From the NCBI GenBank assembly GCA_004794655.1, contig SMMW01000003.1:19052501-19116500 (forward strand): a DNA stretch of 64,000 nucleotides. Direction: 5' to 3'. Each line of letters begins with the position of its first letter. Positions within the stretch are counted from its first letter, which is position 1. A model generated the notes under the pieces. The model was given only the letters and a program-made list of their open reading frames with translations. It had not been told where the DNA came from and ran no database searches. Origin of the DNA: Marisa cornuarietis (taxonomy: Eukaryota > Mollusca > Gastropoda > Architaenioglossa > Ampullariidae). A program made the translations under genes and the position numbers. This document shows, piece after piece, positions 12,101 through 18,100 of the stretch.

Positions 12101-15100
12101 CTATGATGCAGCATGTTGTACATCCAACATGTGATTAGTATTTCATTCTGATAACACTGACATCAATAGCAAATCAGTGCCAGACCTTGATTTTTTAAAA
12201 GATACAATCAAATGTGTTATAAATTCTTAATATGATCTTTTCATTAACACACTGCAGCATTGCCATTTGCAGCATCTATCGCAAACTGATCACTTTCAGA
12301 AGAAAAATAATTACTACTGTCATCTTTATATGATGTAAGATACTTTTGATCATCAGATATAGCTTACAGAAGTCTCTGAATGTCATCTCAACTGAGAACT
12401 AGAAATGTTCTTGCTTCTTCATATATATTATTTTTTTCTTCAACAGGCAATAGACTAAAAAAAAACATATCCCAGATTTCAAGAAAAGTTGCTCTATAGA
12501 TAAACAGTTTAGTTTTTGAATGCAGCAGTTCCTTTCCTTGTATTTTCGATCATTCTTGAGTTTAAAAATAAATTAAAAACCGTGTCACCAATATAGAATG
12601 ACAAAGACATGATCATGTTAATGAATGTATTTTTCAAACAATTTTAAAGAAAATCACAATTTCATTTATGACAAACTAATGACAGTGCTACCTTCTTTTA
12701 ACATCCTAGCAATTTTCACTTTAATATTACTCTTTGTCCTTTAATTATTCATATGTGAAAAGTTGAAATATTACCTGTTCAAGACTGGTTAGAAAGAAAG
12801 GAAATTCTGTTTTTCTAAGAAATGACTCCACTTGTTTTATCTTCTCATGCCTCTCTTTGGTGGTTAGATTCAGAATCCCCGTTTCTGGTGCAAAATATTC
12901 ATAAAATATATTGTCCATCTTATATAAGACCACATGATCACAGGCAAAGGGTCTTACAGCCTAGTGGCTGTAAGTGCAGTAAGCATAAGTGATCTCCCAT
13001 CTACGAATCCCAGACACTTAATCCCCTAGACACTTAATCCCCAGACACTTAATCCTCAAAATGAAATTTCAACTAAAAAAATTATGAAGTGAATGAAAAA
13101 TTTAATTCAAATTCAAATAATTATTTTCATGTAAACATCAAAATAAGTTTGACAATTAAAATAATACTTAATTTCAACATTTATAACATTAGTTACAGTT
13201 CATGTGAGCTATTAAAGTCAATGTTTTTCAACATTAAGATATGAAAAGTGTTGTTAATCAATATGACAGGTAAGCTAATGATCGAAGGTACAGAAGACGA
13301 TCCATTGCCTCATATCGCTGTACAATATTGCTAATTCTCATGGCCAATTCAGCGTACTTCTTCTTTGGACGTTTCTCTGTGCCGCGCATGAGACGATGGG
13401 GTGGTCTGCTCCTGGTCAGTATGGCCTTGGAACTGGCTGGTTGTTAGGGAGTCCACCTAGTATCGCCTAGAGGGTAGATCGCTAATTGTAAACCCAGCGC
13501 AACCCAGTCTTACCAGAGTTACCCAGAGTTACCATGCGACACATTTCTCTTACGGTTATAATATTTCAATTTCACAAAATAGCAGTTTTGAGTGCTGTGT
13601 TGCGATTTGGGGATTAAGTGTCTGGGGATTAAGTGTCTAGGGGATGAAGTGTCGGGGATGAAGTGTCCGGGGATTAAGTGTCCGGTCACCCCCATCTACA
13701 GATCACAGCATGCCGAAGTCAGAACAATCTTATCCTTCCACCACCTTTATCTTCTCTTGTACTCAGTTGGAGGGTGGGCAAGGGACATTTCCAGTAATCT
13801 TATCAAGTGGGTGTTCAAACCTGGCATGAGAAGCCAGGCCAACCGAGGCAGAAACATGGGACTCACAACTAACAAATCTACAGCTGAAACTGTGGAGCTA
13901 TATGGTCAGCAAAAGGTGTCCAAACTGTCATTACAGAGATTACTTTACACAAAATCAATTGCCTATGATTGTCTGTTTGTTAGTGTTTTACATCATGCCA
14001 ACAACTAATAGATGCTGGTGGGATGGACCTATACAAGAAAAACAAAAAGCCTGCTATAAAAAAAACTGCTGGTGGTACTCTGGAGACCAGGACAAGTAAT
14101 TAAAACATGTACAATAGTGAAAATTCCCTGAAACCAAGGACAAACTGGTGGGGGTTCATCTTGTATGAGGTGCAACTGCGTGGCATAGGTGTGTCCTAAC
14201 CTTAGTCTAGTGAGAACTGCCTCCTACCGCCGCACAGGACGGCAGGGAAAGGTGGAGTGTAGCTTGTTCTGGCCCAGAGTGTCCCAGTGGCATTGCCACA
14301 GGGACTGAACATAGGCTGTGAAAATAGACTGTGTTACTGTGAACAAAGTTTAATTCTCTTGGTTCAAGATAAAAATGAACATTACAATGACTGGCTTATA
14401 ACTGAAGACTGCGAAGACGACAGAGGGTGAAGTTTGTCTTTTATTATTGCTGCTCTGAGGTAAACATTAGACCAAGAAACCTAGACATTTTTGGAAAAGA
14501 GAAAACTTGAACTTTGCAATAAAAAGTAATGAAAATCACCTTGCCAGTGATACCCGGCAAGGCCATGATCGTGGCTTTTCAAACCAAGAGGGTTAAAGGG
14601 GACAGAAGAAGGCTTCAAATTCTCCTGTATGCATCCACTTGCAAACTCTGAGGTGTTTTCCTGGACCCCTCTATCAATGGCTAGGTATTTAAGATAGTAC
14701 AGAAAGTCACATTTCTACAGGCACTTTTTATCACAAACTTTTTTCCTCACATCAGGTCTCTGCATCTTTCCTGCTTGAGTAGCTGATCATGTCCAACATA
14801 AGGATGGTGGACTACACAGCCTTACTTTTTCTGTATTGTGCCCTGGTCCATTCCAAGCTTGACAAAGGTTTCATCACCTATGGCTCTATCTTCTCAATCC
14901 AATTCACCATCTGGGGCTCCACCATGTGCCTGGGTGCCTTCTGTACCACTCCAGCAGAGAGTTTGCATGCAGATGCATGTGAGCCTCCCATTTCTCTTCT
15001 CTGCCTGAAACTCATGTTTTCCTGTCACTTAAAGGCTCACCCTCGAAAATCTGTGCACCATGCAGTTTTTCTTCCTATACATGCTGCTCTACATGCCAAG

Positions 15101-18100
15101 ATGCAGAAACCGTTATTTCAGGTAAAACCCTACTTGCAGGTTGCCAGAGTCGATCTCATACAGACTGAACTACTCCCTCTCCAGCCTGCTCCTTCTTGAA
15201 TTCTTTTTATTCTTGAGATCCACTTTGATCTTATCCCACTAAGGTAAGGAGGCACAGAGCACCTTGTGTTTATGCAACTTTTACAGGCAATCCTTACTAT
15301 CCTATGCCATTAGCTCCACGATTCCAAATAGTGGTTCTGTTGCTGGAGCAGCAGTTCCGGCCTGCCATGCACAAGTACCTTCTGCTCACTCCAGGGATGG
15401 CTTTTCTATTTTCTCTGCAGAAGTGCATGCTATTTTACTTGCCTTGCAACATGGCCATCAATCTTCAGAAAAGAACTTCCTAATCATTGATGACTCCTTA
15501 TCTGCCCTCCAAGCTCTTCTTACTCATCAGTCTGGCCACCCTCTTGTAATCAAATTTCATAATATTCATGCCACTCTTCATTGCTGCAACAAAGACATTG
15601 TTCTTTGGGTTCCCAGCCATTGACATCTTGGGCAATGTTTGAGCAGACCAGGCACCTAAGGCAGCCTTCCAATGCTGTGGCACTTCCACTGGGACACTCT
15701 AAACCAGAATAAGCTACATTCCATTCCCCCCATCTCTCTGACTGCCCTCTTCTTTGCTGTCCTGTTTGCAGACTTTAGGTAGGCATTATGTCATGCATTC
15801 CCAGCTCTTATGAGATGAACCCCAACCTTGGTATCCAAGGCACTTTACTGATTTTAATTACTTGTCCTGACATCCAGAGTGCTCACCAGCAGTTATTTTG
15901 TTTAATAATAACATTTTTTTTCCTTGTTCACTCCACTGGCAACTATGTTTTTGAAGCTGTAAAACCCTACTTTCAGATTTAAGGTTTTAATTCACAATCT
16001 ATATTTTAATAGCAGTATTTTTGGAGGCCACAATACTTTCTTTTAATTGTATCGCCCTTGTTTACATCTTTTTAAGGCTCATTCATATTGTTTATTTAGT
16101 AGTTTTATTAGCATATCATCTGAAAGTCTTGTTTTAACTGTGTCAATAGTATTTGTAACTTTCTCACCATCCTAATTCGGTCTCAACTGGCTTGTGCTCA
16201 GTCATTTAATGACGACACTCAAGAATGCTGATAATTAAGGCTTTCTCCACCATCAACACCACAGTCATGTTCTTTGGTGTTAAAGGGTGGATGATACAAA
16301 ATAAAGCTAAATAATGATATCTGGGACTTTTCTCACTTAAAGACAGGTCAACCTCAAGCAATCAAAGTTGGCAATGCTGATTCAGCATCATTTCGCTGTT
16401 TGCTTGCGATCTTTTTCTCTACCTTCATTGCTGATTTGGGGCCAAAAGTACAGACTGGATTCACAGTCATCACTTCACAAAATATCATTTTAAATTGTAT
16501 TTGAACATATAGCACATAATACTTTTCATGTGTACTGATGTTTTGTGGAAGATTCATGTTTTTATGTTACAAGTGAAATGGGTTAAGAAAAGATATTGTT
16601 CTAATTACCATCAATATATACAACAGTAGGTGTGAATCTTAACTTCCGGTGCGCACGGCTGCTTAGACCCTGCAAAATATTGGAAAGATGAAGACAAATT
16701 TTAGCGAGAAAATAGACCACTACAAAATGTCACCTCCATTTATTCAGCAAACAACATGTGAGCTATATAAAAAAGTGCTCTATAAAGTGCACTCGCTGAA
16801 TAGGATTCTCCATTTCGTTAGTGTCAAGGTTATCCAGGGGTCCTGGATTATTTTCTATATACCAGCAGCATAGAAAGTAGTATACAAAGCATATGCTGAC
16901 TGGCATGTATACACTCTAGGACGGATAGTGTGTCACTTGATATCATCTTTTTTTAACTTCACAGGGAATATTAAATGCCTCCAGTAAAAGAGGTGATAGA
17001 ATTATTATCATGAAATGTTTTTGTATTCTATATGCTTACCTCCTGGATGAGGTTAAGTAGGGCTGCTGAAGCATGTCCTCCAGAAAAAGCGACCAAGATG
17101 CTCTCACCATCACGTATAAGTTTTGACTTTCCCAGAGCTGAGCGGAACTTATGTACCACATAAACCTGAAAGCATTCCCTTTAAGAAATAGGGAATAATA
17201 ATAATCACAAATGTTTTTATAGAGAACCTAATTCTGTCAGCAAAGGCTGACTCAAACAATCATAAGACATCAAATATTTCTTACAAATTCACTCACCACC
17301 ATTCTAATCACAACTCCTCACTCAGTCTCTCTCTCCCACAAAGGGTGGAGTACCACAAACTAGAGTATCCAAAGAAAACCAAAGATCGGCCCAGTAAACA
17401 AGCAGGGTGGGGAAAGAAACTACAAAGCCCCTCCCTGCTCTGTGCCAAAGAGTCTGGGAATGTAAAGAATGGCCCAAAGAATCGACATTATCATTAGTCA
17501 TACCTCTTAAAAAAAAGAAAAGAAAAGAGGAAATAGTTTCAGAGCTACAGAACCATAAGCCTTTTCAGTGACCCAAGCAAAGTCATGCTGAATGTAATAC
17601 AGAACCACATCAGCCCTATGGCAGAGGAAATGGCAGCAGAAAACAGGCTGGCTTCACAACAAGAAGATGCGAAGTTGATCTTTAACTGTTGTATTTTGAT
17701 AGAGAAGCCCTATTCAGCATCACTGGGACCTATATCACAATTTCATAGACTTTAAGAAGGTTTTCAACATAGTTTGGCATGTGATGCAAAAATTCAACAT
17801 TGAAGAAGGCCTTGTCCAAATCATCAAAGCATTTTATAATAGTTAAACAAACTAGTTCTGGCTTAATTAATGTTGAGCTCTGATATACCAGCAAGGTCAG
17901 GGCGATGAATGACTCCCTTCAAATGACTGTTCAAATGTGTCAGAGAGGTTGAATTGTCATCTGATAGTGAGGATGAAGTGAGAGGGAGAGAGTCGGTAAG
18001 TCTGAAGGGGGCTGTCCCCATTTTTTTGTTGTACGTGGAGAAATATGATACCCTACACAGTCAGACGCATTGCAGAACCACTTATGTCCACCCTTGCTCA

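Noticed and set aside
13592..14008. 138-codon open frame with GIKCLG repeats
   Set aside because: Its start is the iterated GGGGATTAAGTGTC ends of the MITE read through; the rest crosses the SINE.
16240..16270. GGTGTTGATG/GTGG on the minus strand as a candidate end of CTU2 exon 4
   Set aside because: Upstream codons do not match the family, and the segment is plus-strand LINE; the exon at 16609-16669 fits perfectly.
17166..17178. Alternative nearer acceptor TTTCAG for CTU2 exon 3
   Set aside because: Using it would lose the ECFQ residues and break the phase with exon 2.
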